Assembly (NCBI GenBank): GCA_963971405.1
Contig: OZ020485.1
Coordinates: forward strand, 15,686,001-15,750,000
Reading direction: 5' to 3'
DNA length: 64,000 bases
Source: Psococerastis gibbosa
Lineage: Eukaryota; Arthropoda; Insecta; Psocodea; Psocidae
Each line of letters begins with the position of its first letter. Position 1 is the stretch's first letter. Both the position numbers and the translations under genes were made by a program. The notes below the pieces were generated by a model that was not told the origin of the DNA, made no database searches, and saw nothing but the letters and a program-made list of their open reading frames with translations. This document shows positions 10,891-22,744 of the stretch, piece by piece.

Positions 10891-12029
10891 GTTACCTTAG
10901 AATGTAGTCGATTATTTTATTTTATTTTTTTTTCCCTGGCGTCGGCGATGGGGAGCCATTCAGCCACTAATATGCGACATTAATGCGGTTCATTCGTAAA
11001 TAGTTTTTTTTAATGTTTTTAAAAAAGTATGTAAAGCAAAATATATTGTTGGGCTGCATGTTTCTAGAATTGAAAGTAGATTGAAAGGTCTGACTATGGA
11101 ATTTGGGAGGCAATTTAGGAGGACTGTTCGCTGTGCTGAGTATAAGATGGGCATTCCAATATGATATGCTGTAGGGTTTCAGTTGACCCCGGACAAGAGT
11201 GTCGCACATGCCATTATTTTAATGCATTGTTAGATTTATTTTATAGGCCCTACCCCTTAAAATTATTTTTTTACTTAAAAAATTTAAACCATTAATATCC
11301 ATGATTTAAAAATAAACATTGACCATAAAAAACAGTCTGAAACTCCGAAATTGCCAAAATTAAACTACAAGCCGAATTTTCGCGTTGAACTAGCTGTTTT
11401 TTTTTTTTTAAATAAAAAATATTGCAGTTTGCCACACACCACCAACTAATACCATACACACACAACACAGACAACAACACCGGCAACTACAAACCAGAAA
11501 GCGCGTTTACCCACACGGGTCTGGCGCTTTATAATAAAAAAAATAAAAAAAAAAAAAATAAAAAAAAAAAATTATTGTTATTCTCTGTAAAAAAAAAAAA
11601 ACATTCGTATTTTTAATTATTTGGTTATTTATTAAGTTTTTCAATGAGCGTTTTATTTCCTAAAAAAAATCCTGGACTTGACCTGAGGGTGGCTAGCCCC
11701 CCTCCCCCCCCCTCCCCCCCCCCCCCCCCCCACGCCAAACTCCCCAAGAAAATTCTGCACAGACAGCCTTATATACCGATTTGTAGATGGTATGGCTGCC
11801 AGCCAAAGAATTTATTTTGTAACGACTAATTACGCATAGAGCTGGGTTGCCTTTCATTAGAGCCTCGCCGGGCGCGATATAATACGGAGGTGTGTTTGTC
11901 TACTGCTCCTCTATGGCCACATCACGCAATCTCCTTTAAATACACTTCTTGTTTATTATACTGCCCATTGAAAACACCGACCGACAGACTGTATTTAAAA
12001 TGATTCTAAGCTGGCGCAATTTGTCTCAA
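10891..12029. other. Unassigned, A-rich and C-rich low complexity
   Basis: An A-rich tract (11538-11600) and a poly-C tract (about 11700-11731) dominate. The open frames there are translations of simple sequence. No gene seen. Confidence 0.5.
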
Positions 12030-12790
12030 GTACGGTATTTTCTGTTTTATGACTGTCGGCTTAGGAATTTTCTTCTAACGATTTTGTAGTTTCTTCTTCA
12101 GTTTCTTCACTGTATAAACTGTCTTTTTCTGCAGCTTTAGATTCTTCTGCTTTGTTGTTTTCTTCTATTCCAGCATTTTATACTTTTTCGAACCCTTCTG
12201 GTCCTTGTTATGCAACTGTTAGAAACCTACTTCTAAATTTGTAGTTTCTTCTTCTGCGGGCTTGGAATCTTCTGGTTTATCGTCTCCTTTCATCTCCTCC
12301 TTAACCTTCTTTTGCTGCTTCTTATTCAACCACAACTTCCTCTTAGGAATCGTCTTCAAGATATAATGACTTCGTAGTTACTTCTTCTGTTTCTTCACTG
12401 TCATTTTCGACAGCCTTAGAATCTTCTGATTTACTGTTTCCTTTAATTCCAACATTCCTTATATTTTTCGACTTCTTTTGCTTCTTTTATTTAACCACAA
12501 CTCCCTCTTAGGAATCTTCTTCTAAATCTAACGATTTCGAAGTTATTTCTTTATTTTTTTCACTGCCTTCTGCTTTATTGGTTCCTTTTATCCCTTCATT
12601 TTCTTCTGCTGCTTCTTATTCAACCACTACTTCCTCATTGAGTTCAGCACTTAGACCTACGACATCTCTTTCATCTCAATTTTTCTCTCTAATATCCTTT
12701 ATAGTCATCTTCTTCAACTTCTAATTATTCTTTTTTAGGCCCCTGTACTTCTTTTTCATGGTCAGTTCATTTAATTCTTCCGTTTATTCA
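12030..12790 (-). pseudogene. Decayed Glu/Lys-rich tandem repeat
   Basis: About 750 bases of pyrimidine-rich DNA consist of four to five imperfect units of about 130-165 bases. On the minus strand a unit reads approximately TKSLDLEEDS, stop, EEVVVE, stop, EAAEEN, then NKAEGSEK and EETEEVTTKS. Unit-to-unit similarity is clearest for 12330-12490 against 12490-12620. The stops fall at the same places in each unit, so either the array expanded after the frame died or it never was coding. It could be a degraded exon of an acidic, repetitive protein. No neighbouring exon was recognised. Confidence 0.4.
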
Positions 12791-14164
12791 CTTTATTCCG
12801 ATTTCTGAAGTTGCACCTGTCAGCAAAACCGATTAGGCTGTTAGGTGTGCATACAATACAACAGAACTCCAGCTATAATACAAGAACCCCTGAACCCTGA
12901 CAGCCAACCAATACAATTTTCCCTTTCCTTTAATAGTAAAATTACAATTGATTTCCACTATGCAATCAATGTTAACCTGGTCCTAAATTTTGGAAAAACC
13001 CCTAAAGTTGAAAACACTCTCTTCTTTCCATGTATTGGAAGAACACTGTTCAAACTGTTGGTTTAGTTTGCGCCATGATATGCCAATTATAATGCGGTAC
13101 AGCAGGCTGCAGCATCTGGAAGACGAAAATTCAATTATATCAGGTCAAGGTGCAGAATATGCGGTACAGGGCACTGGGCAAAGCCGTTTATTTTTCAAAC
13201 GCATTCCAGATGTGAGCATTGAGTAATAATTTACTCATCATCAAAGTTGTAACTCAGAAAAAGGCCTGTGAGGGCTTGTTCAGTTATATATATAATAGAT
13301 TTAAAGGTGCATAATAAATAAATAAATAATTATGTATTTCTGTTAAATTATATAGTACAATCATGAATCAAGTAATCAACAAAAAATAATAAAGTCAAAT
13401 CGTCAAAATATCGTCATAATCAGGTAACTCTGTGTTCTGTCATTGTATATATTGTGTATATTGTTCAATACAGGTAATATATGCACTGTGTTAACTGTGT
13501 ACAATACAATTGTATAATATATTACTTTCCAATATTGATATGTTAAATGACATTTCTCTTTTTACCGCATGACAAGACTTAATATAATAAATAACGTTCC
13601 CCTAATTCGACTTTAGCTACAATCTACAAAACCTCCCACCACAATAACGAATAATACATAAAGTTGATTGATTAATAAATTTAGAAATTGGTAGTTAATT
13701 GGATGGCATAACGACCAAATTCCGTGGCTGGCCCATTTAGGAACTTCGTGATTTTCTAATGTAAACAGTTATTGTGTCTAACTGACGGTGCTGCTATCTA
13801 CACAACAATCGCCCTATAACTAGGCTTTTGTATGCCACCGCGATGGCGGAAGTAATCAAAAGCAATGGCAGAGAGATTAAAAAACGAAGTCAACTTGTAT
13901 GCAAACCCCCCCCGCTTGCTCTGTTATAATGTTTGGTGATTAGTATTTCTTTATGCTCCTTGATGATGTTCTGTGCGGGGGCACCCAAAAACCTTTTTCC
14001 AATGACTCCCTAATCCAGCTCATTGTCCCCCCCCCCCCCGATGTAAGTGGCAGCCCCCTGCCCCTCCCCCACTGTATCCGCCCCTCATTGAGTTGCTTTA
14101 TTGACACGGACCCCCCCCCCCCCCAAATTCCTAAACCCACCGAAAAAAAAAACGAATTCCCAGC
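12791..14164. other. Unassigned, with C-run segments
   Basis: C runs at 14027-14038 and 14111-14124 with ACTGTATCCGCCCC between them resemble the interior ends of hAT MITEs elsewhere, but I could not pair terminal repeats or a TSD. No gene seen. Confidence 0.35.
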
Positions 14165-14460
14165 AACTTGCGCCGGGACATCGCTTTGGCTGCGTTCCGA
14201 ATGGCCATAGAATACGACTACTTCCAGAGCCACCTCCACAGAATAGGTATCGCTGATTTATCCAAATGCCCCCTCTGCTTCCAAGGGGAAGGACCGAAGG
14301 AAACGCCGGTTCGGCCGATCATCTATTCAGGTGCAATGGCATTGAAGTAGAAAACCGAACTATGACACAGGAGGAAATGGCTCAGCTCAACTATGCAGCA
14401 CGAAGTCAAATGGCCTACCAGTCAAAGACGGGCGTTTGCTGAAGAAGAATAAGAAGATGA
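14165..14460 (+). pseudogene. LINE ORF2 C-terminus with 'CPLC' motif
   Basis: The frame from 14168 reads ALAAFRMAIEYDY, then HLHRIGIADLSKCPLCFQG, the 'F.....HDYL..HLHRIGI....CPLC' signature of the zinc-knuckle-like C-terminus of many arthropod LINEs. After frameshifts the tail MAQLNYAARSQMAYQSKTG ends in TGA, followed by an AAGAAGAATAAGAAG tail. It is a dead 5'-truncated copy. Confidence 0.65.
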
Positions 14461-15354
14461 AGATTCCCGTTCCCTGCCCCTTAATGCCAATGCTATATAG
14501 TAATTTTTCATCATTTTATCATATTTTACTTGTAAGAGTGCTTCAATTTACCAAATTGGGAATAATGACCATTTTTTCCCCCTTCTTCCTTTAAAGTTTA
14601 TGCATTCTACAAAAAATCGAATATCGTATGAGGTGCAGAGTATCCTTTTATCTTTGAAAAAAGTCTATAGCTTACAGACAGAAGACTTGGTACAGTGGTC
14701 AGCATTCAATAGCACCGAATCTTATCTTCATTTCTCTATTTCCATAAGCGTTATATATAGGAATATTTGGTAGAAAAAATGAAAATAAATAATTGATTAG
14801 TCAGTTTGCTTATTCAATAGCTGCTTTCTACCACTACAACAACAGCGTATACAGTATACATCTTCATTACAGAAAAATCTCTCAAGACTACAATTATTTA
14901 AAAAAAAAAGGACTACATTCACCAGAACGGAAGAAGTTATAAGTAATTGCTCACGGGGCGCCGACATGAAGATGTTATTGTTATAATTGTATTAATAATT
15001 GCAATTATTATAAGCAAATGAGGTCATACTGTGCCGACCACGGTAATTATACCAATGTGTACCGGTGCACTGTCGATTTACGGAAACCCGCGGGATATTT
15101 ACATATAAAACCCATTGAGGGGTACCCATCGTCTAATTAAAACAATTTGTTCCTTTGTATATTCCAGCTCATAATTAATTAAATTGTTAACCTTGACGTT
15201 TTAAACTAACAGTCATTATGCAATGGGAGTGACTGGGCCTTGAGAGACTGCACTGCAAATTATAGAGGAAAATTGTTATTAAGAAACTATCATCCATCCG
15301 TTTATGAACAATTATACAAAATTCAAGTTCATATAGGAAACTTCATCTAAGAAA
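14461..15354. other. Unassigned AT-rich DNA
   Basis: No gene or known repeat recognised. Confidence 0.4.
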
Positions 15355-15445
15355 GAAAGAAAAGAGAGAAAATTATCTTTATTTTACATATGGGTGAATT
15401 ATGGGCCTTTCGGCCCACTCTTACTATTAACCCATTAACCCGTCT
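15355..15445 (-). repeat. Repeat E copy
   Basis: Contains CATATGGGTGAATTATGGGC and CTTTCGGCCCACTCTTAC. The same blocks occur at 20686-20760 (minus) and 58388-58455 (plus). It looks like the 3' part of a retroposon because the copies end in AAAGA-rich sequence, but no head was found. Confidence 0.5.
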
Positions 15446-15543
15446 TAGAGGTATCACTGAGTTCTTCTTCCTTTTTAAAAAGGTTAATTTCATACAAACA
15501 ATTCTATGAATGTATCCGGTAGACCTCTTCAGTTGCCCCTTTA

Positions 15544-15918
15544 CAGGGCCGTCCGCAGGATGAAATATGAGGTGGGTCAAGAGCGAATGAAAAAAAAATT
15601 GAAAATTCCACAGTATTTTGTTAGGGGGGGGGGGGGGCAGATATGGGATAAAGAAATATTATAAATAAAAAATCAATAATTACGATGAATCCTCCTATTT
15701 ATTATATGTAATATAATAAAAAGTTTTGCTCTAGTTTTCGCGCGTGTTTGTTTAAAAGTCTAGAAATGTTTATTTTTTATTCTTTTCTTTTAAATTTCTT
15801 GATTTAAAAAAAAAATAATAGTAGTTATGTTTTGTACCTAATTAATACCATTTTTTCCGGGTCAATCGAGGTGGGTCAGATGACCCATCTGCCCATAGCT
15901 GTGGACGGGACGGCCATG
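15544..15918. mobile_element. hAT MITE, perfect 8-bp TSD
   Basis: The element begins CAGGGCCGTCCGCAG and ends CTGTGGACGGGACGGCCATG, imperfect TIRs. It is flanked by CCCCTTTA on both sides (15536-15543 and 15919-15926), a perfect 8-bp TSD diagnostic of hAT-type insertion. A G run lies inside the left portion near 15625-15638. It has no transposase and is nested in SINE-B. Confidence 0.9.
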
Positions 15919-15995
15919 CCCCTTTAGTTTAGTATCCTTGTTGAGATACGACACGCCTCCGATCGCATGGTGTGCAGAGACTCGTATAAGTACAA

Positions 15996-16165
15996 GCATT
16001 ATATTGCAGTATTACGTGGTATATATATAACACTGACAATAAATAAACTTTGGTTGAAAGGGTGACCTCCTCATTATACCCGAACATTGGAAGATATAGA
16101 AAAACTGGGCTTGACGGGATTCGAACTCACGATCTACGTCTTAACCGCTGGACCACAAGCCCCGC
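15996..16165 (-). mobile_element. SINE-C copy (tRNA-like head), minus strand
   Basis: The minus strand reads GGTCCAGCGGTTAAGACG (A-box-like) then GTTCGAATCCC (B box), then TTTTTCTATATCTTCC and a body ending in CAATATAATGC. The anticodon arm between the boxes is shortened, so this is not a working tRNA. The body matches the copy at 22745-22910. Confidence 0.65.
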
Positions 16166-16270
16166 CAAGAACAGTTGATACATCCAGCGGCTTAGACGAC
16201 GCCCCGGTTAGGCGTAGATCGTGGGTTCGAATCCCGCCAAGCCAAGTTTTTCTATATCCTCTAATTTTCG
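16166..16270 (+). mobile_element. SINE-C copy, head-to-head with the previous one
   Basis: GCCCCGGTTAGGCGTAGATC leads into GGTTCGAATCCC (B box near 16224-16235) and TTTTTCTATATCCTC. With the preceding copy it forms an inverted pair sharing both pol III boxes. Confidence 0.6.
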
Positions 16271-16305
16271 GTTAGTATACAAGCACGCTACCACCTTGCC
16301 GTCGA

Positions 16306-17919
16306 AGCCGATTGATTGATTTTATAAATTAATGTTTATGCCAATGATAGTAAAATAGAATAGATAGCGCATAACCGTAAGGCTGATAGATAGCGAGTGA
16401 AACGTAAGGGGAAATGCAGGGCAATGTCAAAGAAAATGGCAACGGTAATCGATGGAAATGCGACTGAGTTTATCGGGTTTCAATATAAAAAAATGAAAAT
16501 TTCAGAAAATGAACAACAAATGTGCACTTACTTTACAGTTTACTTACTTATTTTTTTGGTATCCAAGCGAACGTCCCAGAATCGGGTGAAGTTATAGGCA
16601 GCGCTGTTGATCTCCCACAATGTAAAATTTAGCGTATGTCTTATAGCATACTTCCCTGTATGAAATTTGTTTCTATGTATTGGAATAAACAAAGTGTCTC
16701 ATTATCCTATTATTATCCAACAGTAATAGCTGAGAAAAGAACAGGGCAAACTACAGTAATATAATATTGACTTAAGAGCCATTAAGAACAGGAAACAGAC
16801 CTTGAAACACTCACAATTTCCCGTCAATATACAATTTACCGACATGATGAAATGTTTACCTCACTTCGATCAATCAATCAATATAGCAGCTGATTATATT
16901 ATGATGTAAACACACCCATTTAGCCCATTCCATTTACAATAATTGTAGCAGGGACATTAGTTATGAGAGTTATGCACAAAGACACGAAAAACCGGGCTAC
17001 GGGTACTTATTACACAAGAACTAGGGCTGGGCTGCAGGCAACTAGCGGGGTCGCTGATGGAGGATAGCGAAAGGGCTACCAGATATGGGGGCTAGCTGCG
17101 AATATAAACAGAAAAGCCGTCCCAGACCAAGCAGTCGGGGTGTGTGGTGGCAAGTCTGGTGGTGCAGGATTGTCTAGAAAAAGCCACAGTAGCCCGAGGA
17201 AGACCATGTGATGGGACGAATAGTTGCCGCCACTAAATAAACAACCACTGCTATGGCACTGTTTTGTCCTGGGCTTGGGAAACTGTCTCCAAAGGCGGAG
17301 GAACTCAATGATGAGTCAACGGCATAAGGATGTAGAAGACTACGGGAACCCACTGGAATACAATTCCCTGGTACAGTCAGCAGGACTTAGTACATTCGAT
17401 ACTCTACATACTTGACATTTTTTTTGGGGAGTCCAAAGTCCGGTATCTACGTGTATACGATTGCCATGATGATCGGTAATCTTCGATACAAGAAGCATTC
17501 TAAAAAGACACAAGAACTCTATCTATCGATTCCCGTACTCTGCAGTCATTTTAGGATATGAATATGCCCGCGTTGAATGCACATACTATTTTCCCGTTTA
17601 TTCTTCTAGCTTTTGGAGTAACCAGTTAAGGGAATAGGAAGAAAAAGAGAAGAAATGGGAAAGAAATTGGGATTTTCCTAGAAGTCAGCCTACTTGTGGT
17701 GTGCATTGAATTTTGCCTTGCCAGCGACCCCTTCGGTTTTTGGATTACAATTAATATTGTTCCCAAATCAGTTTCTAGCCATTGGCAAACTGATTTACTC
17801 CTCTATGTCAATCCACACCGACTACAAGTGGCAATGCGCAATCTCAGACACTTACCATTGACATTGTATCAGTTGCAACTGGACTTACGAGTCCCAGACG
17901 GGCACAAATCAGCATTTCT
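16306..17919. other. Unassigned, with one LINE-X scrap
   Basis: Near 17457-17505 TTGCCATGATGATCGGTAATC followed by CTTCGATACAAGAAG matches the very end of LINE-X. No gene seen elsewhere. Confidence 0.4.
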
Positions 17920-18003
17920 AAATAAATAAATATTGACTTTTTGTTCTATTACTAAGCCAACCTAGCGGAGTTAGGGCTATAAAGCCCTCTCTTACACTCA
18001 ACT
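17920..18003 (-). mobile_element. tRNA-Glu SINE, 3' part only
   Basis: An AAATAAATAAATA tail at the left is followed by AAGCCAACCTAGCGGAGTT and GAGCGGGCT-like body (here AGCCCTCTCTTACACTCAAC). The tRNA head is absent, as expected for 5' truncation during target-primed reverse transcription. Confidence 0.75.
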
Positions 18004-18734
18004 TTCTGCTAAGGAATGTAATATTTTTGACAGCTCGAAAAATATTTAATGACATAGCTGATTTTGAACACTTAAATGGCTTTTCTCTCCTCCGATTGTC
18101 ACTGAAAAGAGACAAAAACAAGAAAGAATCAATTTTTCCAAAAATTCCTGGAAACACCCAGTTCAAAAAAGAAATCAAAACCCCCGAAATTAGTTTGCCA
18201 TGCACCTGCTTTAGTCTATTAGCCACGTGATTATGTGCGCAGGTGCGAACTGTAGCCTAACCAGTGTTATTATTTTAATACCGGGCCAAGGTGTCGGACA
18301 TCATTTTAACACTTGCCCGTCTTCCAGGCTCAACTGTCTTTTTAACGCACCTATATTTTAACATTTTATTACCCATGCCTTTACCACTAGATTTGGATTG
18401 AGTTTTATGGTGATCGCATTCTTCGAAAGACGCTTAATAATAAATTCTCTACCAGCCTGAACAAATGCTCTTTTACGGCGCAACGCTAGATTTTTTTGGA
18501 GGTGCTGTGACTAATAGATAACATTTATTAATAAATAACTTATAACATATAACGCATTAACAGAGGAAACTGAACAGAAAGCGCTGCCGCAACACAATCG
18601 ATTTCTATTCCAGTAAAATACTGTTTGTTTGTTTTCCATTGCCTGTTTTAAGCAACCTTGTCAGCCATGTCTCCGGGCCCGTGCCCAGTCAAAAGAGCCA
18701 CCACTGTCCGCGCAAGAAGAACATACTTCTGAGT
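18004..18734. other. Unassigned
   Basis: A 102-codon minus frame (17918-18226) begins here and runs into the SINE. It is not recognised as a gene. Confidence 0.35.
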
Positions 18735-18855
18735 GCTTTAAAAAAAAAAGTAGGTTGGTCCCAAATCGAGCCACCGGGAAATTTACAGACCGGCAGACAG
18801 ACATTTCGTAATAATCACTGTCTTTAGTTCTCGGGATCTCAAAAGATGTAGAAAG
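18735..18855 (-). repeat. Repeat A fragment
   Basis: It contains GGGAAATTTACAGACCGGCA and GACAGACATTTCGTAA, then a diverged CTCGGGATCTCAAAA, the minus-strand order of repeat A around its (GTCT)n array. Ends are lost. Confidence 0.5.
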
Positions 18856-19059
18856 CAAGCATTGCAGGAAGACAACTGTCTGGACGCCCTCGAAAACGCT
18901 AGAAGGATGAGTTAGAAACTGACCTCCGCGAGTTGGGAGTCCGTACATGGTGGAGCGTTGTACAAAACTGAGATGACTGGAGAAGTGTTGTCGAGCAGGC
19001 CAAAGTTCATCAGGGGGTGTAGAGCCATGAGAAGAAGTGTCTTCGTATTGTGAGGGCAT
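18856..19059 (+). pseudogene. LINE ORF2 C-terminal tail
   Basis: Reading AGRQLSGRPRKR, then KDELETDLRELGVRTWWSVV and DDWRSVVEQAKVHQGV, with in-frame stops. The order GRPR / DLRELGVR / DDWRxVVEQAKxHxG is the typical tail of a non-LTR retrotransposon reverse transcriptase. The long opposite-strand frame (18661-19059) is its shadow. Confidence 0.65.
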
Positions 19060-19354
19060 AGTAAGAAGTCACATGCAATGTAAAGTATATCCAAGTATTA
19101 ATGTGAGTCACGTATGTCATTTGCTTTAATTCAAAATCAATAGCATTCAACTAGTTAATAAACTAACTTTTAGAAAATTAAACATCGATTAAAAACAAAC
19201 AAAGCTTATTGCTCGCGGAATGGTTTGCGACACGTCATGTTGATGCCCATGTGTAATTAGTGAGACATTAACCACAGAGCTCAGTTAATCGATAAGTTGT
19301 ACATACAGTAAATACATGAATGTGGTCCGATACGTAGTTGGCATTACAGTTATC
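19060..19354. other. Unassigned AT-rich DNA
   Basis: No feature recognised. Confidence 0.4.
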
Positions 19355-19508
19355 TACAGCGCGCTCAAATAATTTTTTAATCCTGGGGCCGCATCGTCTG
19401 GTAATTTTTTTCAATGGCTGATCTTAGGACGCGCGGCGAGTGATCCAGGAAATTAAAAAATATATTTTTGGCATGAAATGAACGTCCTACCTCTCCTATA
19501 TTTATAGA
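19355..19508. repeat. MITE-F relative, diverged
   Basis: GCGCGCTCAAATAATTTTTT, AATCCTG and CTCTCCTATATTTATAGAAC match the better-defined MITE-F at 29715-29887. The left terminal repeat is not preserved. Confidence 0.45.
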
Positions 19509-19618
19509 ACTAAGTTATATTATATAATTTTTATTGCTGTTAGTTATTTAAGTTGAATGTTAGATTTTTTTTAGTTTAGTTAATAATTGTATTGTATTGT
19601 GTTCAATATAATTATTCA

Positions 19619-19714
19619 TAATAAATAAATAAATAATAAATAAGGACTTTTTTTGTTCTATTACTAAGCCAACCTAGCGGAGTTAGGGCTATAGAGCCCT
19701 CTCTTACACTCAAC
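19619..19714 (-). mobile_element. tRNA-Glu SINE, 3' part only
   Basis: Begins with an (AATA)n tail, then AAGGAC, AAGCCAACCTAGCGGAGTT and AGCCCTCTCTTACACTCAAC. The head is missing, as in 17920-18003. Confidence 0.75.
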
Positions 19715-20090
19715 TAAGAAATTTTCATTCATACAATAGTTGCGAGAGAATTGGATTTTGAATAGATTTAAAGAGGCCTTTCGTCCTATGGGCAAGACAA
19801 ACACGCTGCAACGAATGTATATAAGTTGCATATATCTAGAATGAGACCAAGGAGGGGGCTAAGATTAAACTTCGAACTTTTTTGAAAAATAGGACTGAAA
19901 TATTGGGGTTTTAGAACAATAAGGGTTCTATATTATAGGTAATTAATGCAATCGAGCACAAGGGGGGCCGGGGGTCTCCCCCGGGAGATAATTTGTGAAA
20001 ATAGGACTGAAATAGTGGGGTTTTACGCATTTTGAGGTCCCCAATGGGGGGGGGGGCTATAGCCCCCCGTAAATCCACGCCTGCATATAC
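19715..20090. other. Unassigned, G-rich end resembling a hAT MITE
   Basis: A G run at about 20047-20056 is followed by GTAAATCCACGCCTG, resembling the G-run plus short TIR of hAT MITEs here. An internal repeat (AAAATAGGACTGAAATA, TGGGGTTTTA) occurs at 19887 and 19998. No partner end or TSD was found. Confidence 0.35.
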
Positions 20091-20685
20091 TGTAGATCTG
20101 CCATGCATCGCCAGGAAATATATATATTCTGCTACAAACTTTATTGCCTGTCGAGAGATTTTTGCGATGTCTACGACTCTACGAAGCCGACTGCACTTTA
20201 ATTGTTAAGTAAATCTGTAAATGGTAAGGCAGGGCTGCCGAAGCTAACGAATATCAAATTTTGATATGCAGAATGACAGCTGCATTATTCTGATTTATTT
20301 TTACTTCATTATGAAGTCTGTATGATGAGTCAGTCTACAAATTTAATTTCGTCCATTACCCAAGACAGATTTTCAGGGGAAAGTAGGGGACTTTGGAATT
20401 TGTCCAGGCCGTCAACTTTTCCTTAATTAGTTCCATTTGAAAACACATACCAAGAATAACTAAACCTGGGGTTAAAAATGTAAACAAGATAATTAAACAT
20501 TTTGTCTACTCAAGTTGTAGAGCACTATTTTTAATAAACTTTTAATATCTGGGGCATGAAATGGAGTCCAAAATTTCACGGATGATAAAATTCATATAAA
20601 AACCACCAAACCAAAAATTTGAAATACCCTTGATGCATGAAGTCTTCTACCTATACAACGACGGTACAAAGAAGGAAAAAAATTG
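20091..20685. other. Unassigned
   Basis: No gene or repeat recognised. Confidence 0.4.
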
Positions 20686-20760
20686 ACTTTATCTTCCATA
20701 TGGGCGAATTTTTCGGGCCTTTCGAGTTTCGGCCTAATCTTACAATTAACCCATAGTAAA
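20686..20760 (-). repeat. Repeat E copy
   Basis: CATATGGGCGAATTTTTCGG, GGCCTTTCG and TCTTACAATTAACCC match 15355-15445. Confidence 0.5.
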
Positions 20761-21764
20761 TAGTACAATATTATATTTAAGTAGTACAGTTTGATATTAC
20801 AAATTTAACTAAAAAACAATCCAACTTTTAACTTAGAGGCATGGAATTTTATAAAGTAGCAGAAATGCTTCCGCCGCCTGATCATGGCGATTGTTATTAA
20901 CTTACTCCTGGGATTAAAACTGCAAACAAGCAAATTTTGAATAGCATTTTCCATTGTAAAATTATCTTGTTTACATTTGTAATACCAGGTATTATATAAT
21001 ACCCCGGTATTATAATCGCCATGATTGGGCCGCTGTACATTTTAATTTATAGTAGATGGCTGGACTTCCACTAACGCTACTTTCCCCCCAACTTTTGTTT
21101 GCAAGTGTCAAATATAAACAAGGTTTAATTTTGCCCCATGCCTTCCGAAAATCTGGCAAAAATCGGGTGGTATAAAAATTTGAAGAAAAAAATATACCAT
21201 TTATAGCTTACAATGGATTTAAATCAAAACTACCTCTAACCCCAGTGTAGTCTAACCTTTTATCCCCGTGCTAGACCTGCTGAAGAGGAACAACACACCA
21301 AGGTAGGTAACATCGATCTGCCATACAATAGGTATACAAAAGGTTTCTGATGAAGGTAGCGGGCTATTTAAAAACACCCTTGGCTTTGATCCTATTTTTT
21401 TGGAGGGTTAATGATAACTCTCTTGGTCGGCAAATATTTGTTCAAAAGAAACATTGCAGCATATAATCAACCCAGCGCTATTCCAGCCGAAAATTGACGT
21501 GGAATTATTATGAGCGAACCTGGTTTTTACAATTGAGGGCTAATAGGCTCTTGAGGTGAGAGCAGGGGCGTTCATGAAAAGTGTTATACCATACCTCGTT
21601 ATGCCGTGCAAATTCTTTGTCTAAAATAAATATTCAAAGAATTAGCCAAGTGGTAAAAACGGAATTTGAACTGGAGTCTCCATATTGCATGCTTGATAAC
21701 CTGACCACCGCACTCTTTCCATGCCACCACGTCTTCCCGTATTTGCGATATATATATTTTTTTA
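20761..21764. other. Unassigned
   Basis: TGATCATGGCGATT (20879) and AATCGCCATGATTGGGCC (21016) form a weak inverted pair about 120 bases apart. No gene. Confidence 0.35.
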
Positions 21765-21945
21765 ATATAAAAAGGTTAAATCGCGTGCAAACAATTTAAT
21801 AAGTGTATCCAATTAACCTCTTCAATCGCCTCACTAAGTCACCTAATAGGTACTTGTGTCGAGTTGCGATCCGCCTCCGACCGCAAGGTGTGTTGATACT
21901 CGCACAAGTACAAGCACGCTACCACCATGCCACCGAAGACGCTTT
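21765..21945 (-). mobile_element. SINE-B copy
   Basis: AGGTTAAATCGCGTGCAAAC, AATTTAATAAGTGTATCC, CTCCGACCGCAAGGTGTG and GCTACCACCATGCCACCG in the usual minus-strand order. One of the most complete copies. Confidence 0.65.
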
Positions 21946-22744
21946 AGTGACATATTTCATTTATTGAACTTTGGACATTTGCAATGTCCAATTCGAGAAT
22001 TTAGCTCAGTTGTAAAAAAGTAATGGCAAATAAAAAGTGCCCAGAATATACAATTTTGAAGTTTAATTTAAGTCCTAGAGTATTCCGGAAAATCAGCTAG
22101 TAACCCTGAAAATATCTGGAATTTTTTTAATTCCCGGAATTCCATGACTATTCCCGGAACGTGGCAGTCCTGTGTTGGAGTTGGGAAATTGGTGGGTTTT
22201 AAGTATTTTTGCGGTAATTGTTTCTGACATAATAAATAATATAAATACATAAATGTAAATGTTACAAAATTCAAAATGTGCATTTAAAATCAACTGACAT
22301 AAAAAATAAGTTGGCGGTCGAACAACTGTCGATCGCAGCGCAACCTATGTAACTCGGTTTCGCCATCTCAGAAGTGCGTTTTGAAAACGTTAACCATGCA
22401 CTAAAAATTCACTATTCAAGTCCTGATTTCCCAAGAACCTTCAAAAAATCAAGTGAACAAATGCATCATAGCCTCAAAACATTTATTGTATGAAAAGCTA
22501 AAGTGTTGGAATGAGTTAGTTTTGGTATAAATAGGGTTTTATAATTGTAAATTAATTTTTTTACCCCTTTTCAAAGGTAAAGATAATATTACCTGACGTA
22601 ATCTAACCAAATATTAGGGGATTTGGGTCCGCAGGCACGCCCAGCCACGGCGAATGGTGTGAGCCGCCACTCTACCTTGTTATTACCTGCCTATATGCCT
22701 TGGGTACCGAACCAGTGGCGGTTACAACTCAGTGGCGGCTGGTA
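21946..22744. other. Unassigned
   Basis: Overlapping short minus frames at 22068-22293 are AT-rich and not recognisable. No gene. Confidence 0.4.

Larger units (their letters stand above)
15470..16305 (-). mobile_element. SINE-B copy broken by two insertions
   Basis: The SINE-B blocks are present in order but separated: GAATGTATCCGGTAGACCTC at 15507, CTCCGATCGCATGGTGTGC at 15958, and ACGCTACCACCTTGCC at 16284. A hAT MITE (15544-15918) and a SINE-C pair (about 15996-16270) split it. The flanks of the second insertion, AAGTACAAGCA and AGTATACAAGCA, look like a retroposon target-site duplication. Confidence 0.7.

Noticed and set aside
14027-14124. hAT MITE around the C runs before the LINE tail
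   Set aside because: No pair of ends or TSD could be found; listed only as a resemblance.
16107-16258. Two tRNA-like sequences that could be tRNA genes
   Set aside because: The A and B boxes are present but the anticodon arm between them is too short, and both continue into the SINE-C body shared with 22745-22910.
18661-19059. 132-residue minus-strand protein
   Set aside because: It covers a LINE tail on the plus strand and a repeat A fragment, and has no recognisable domain.
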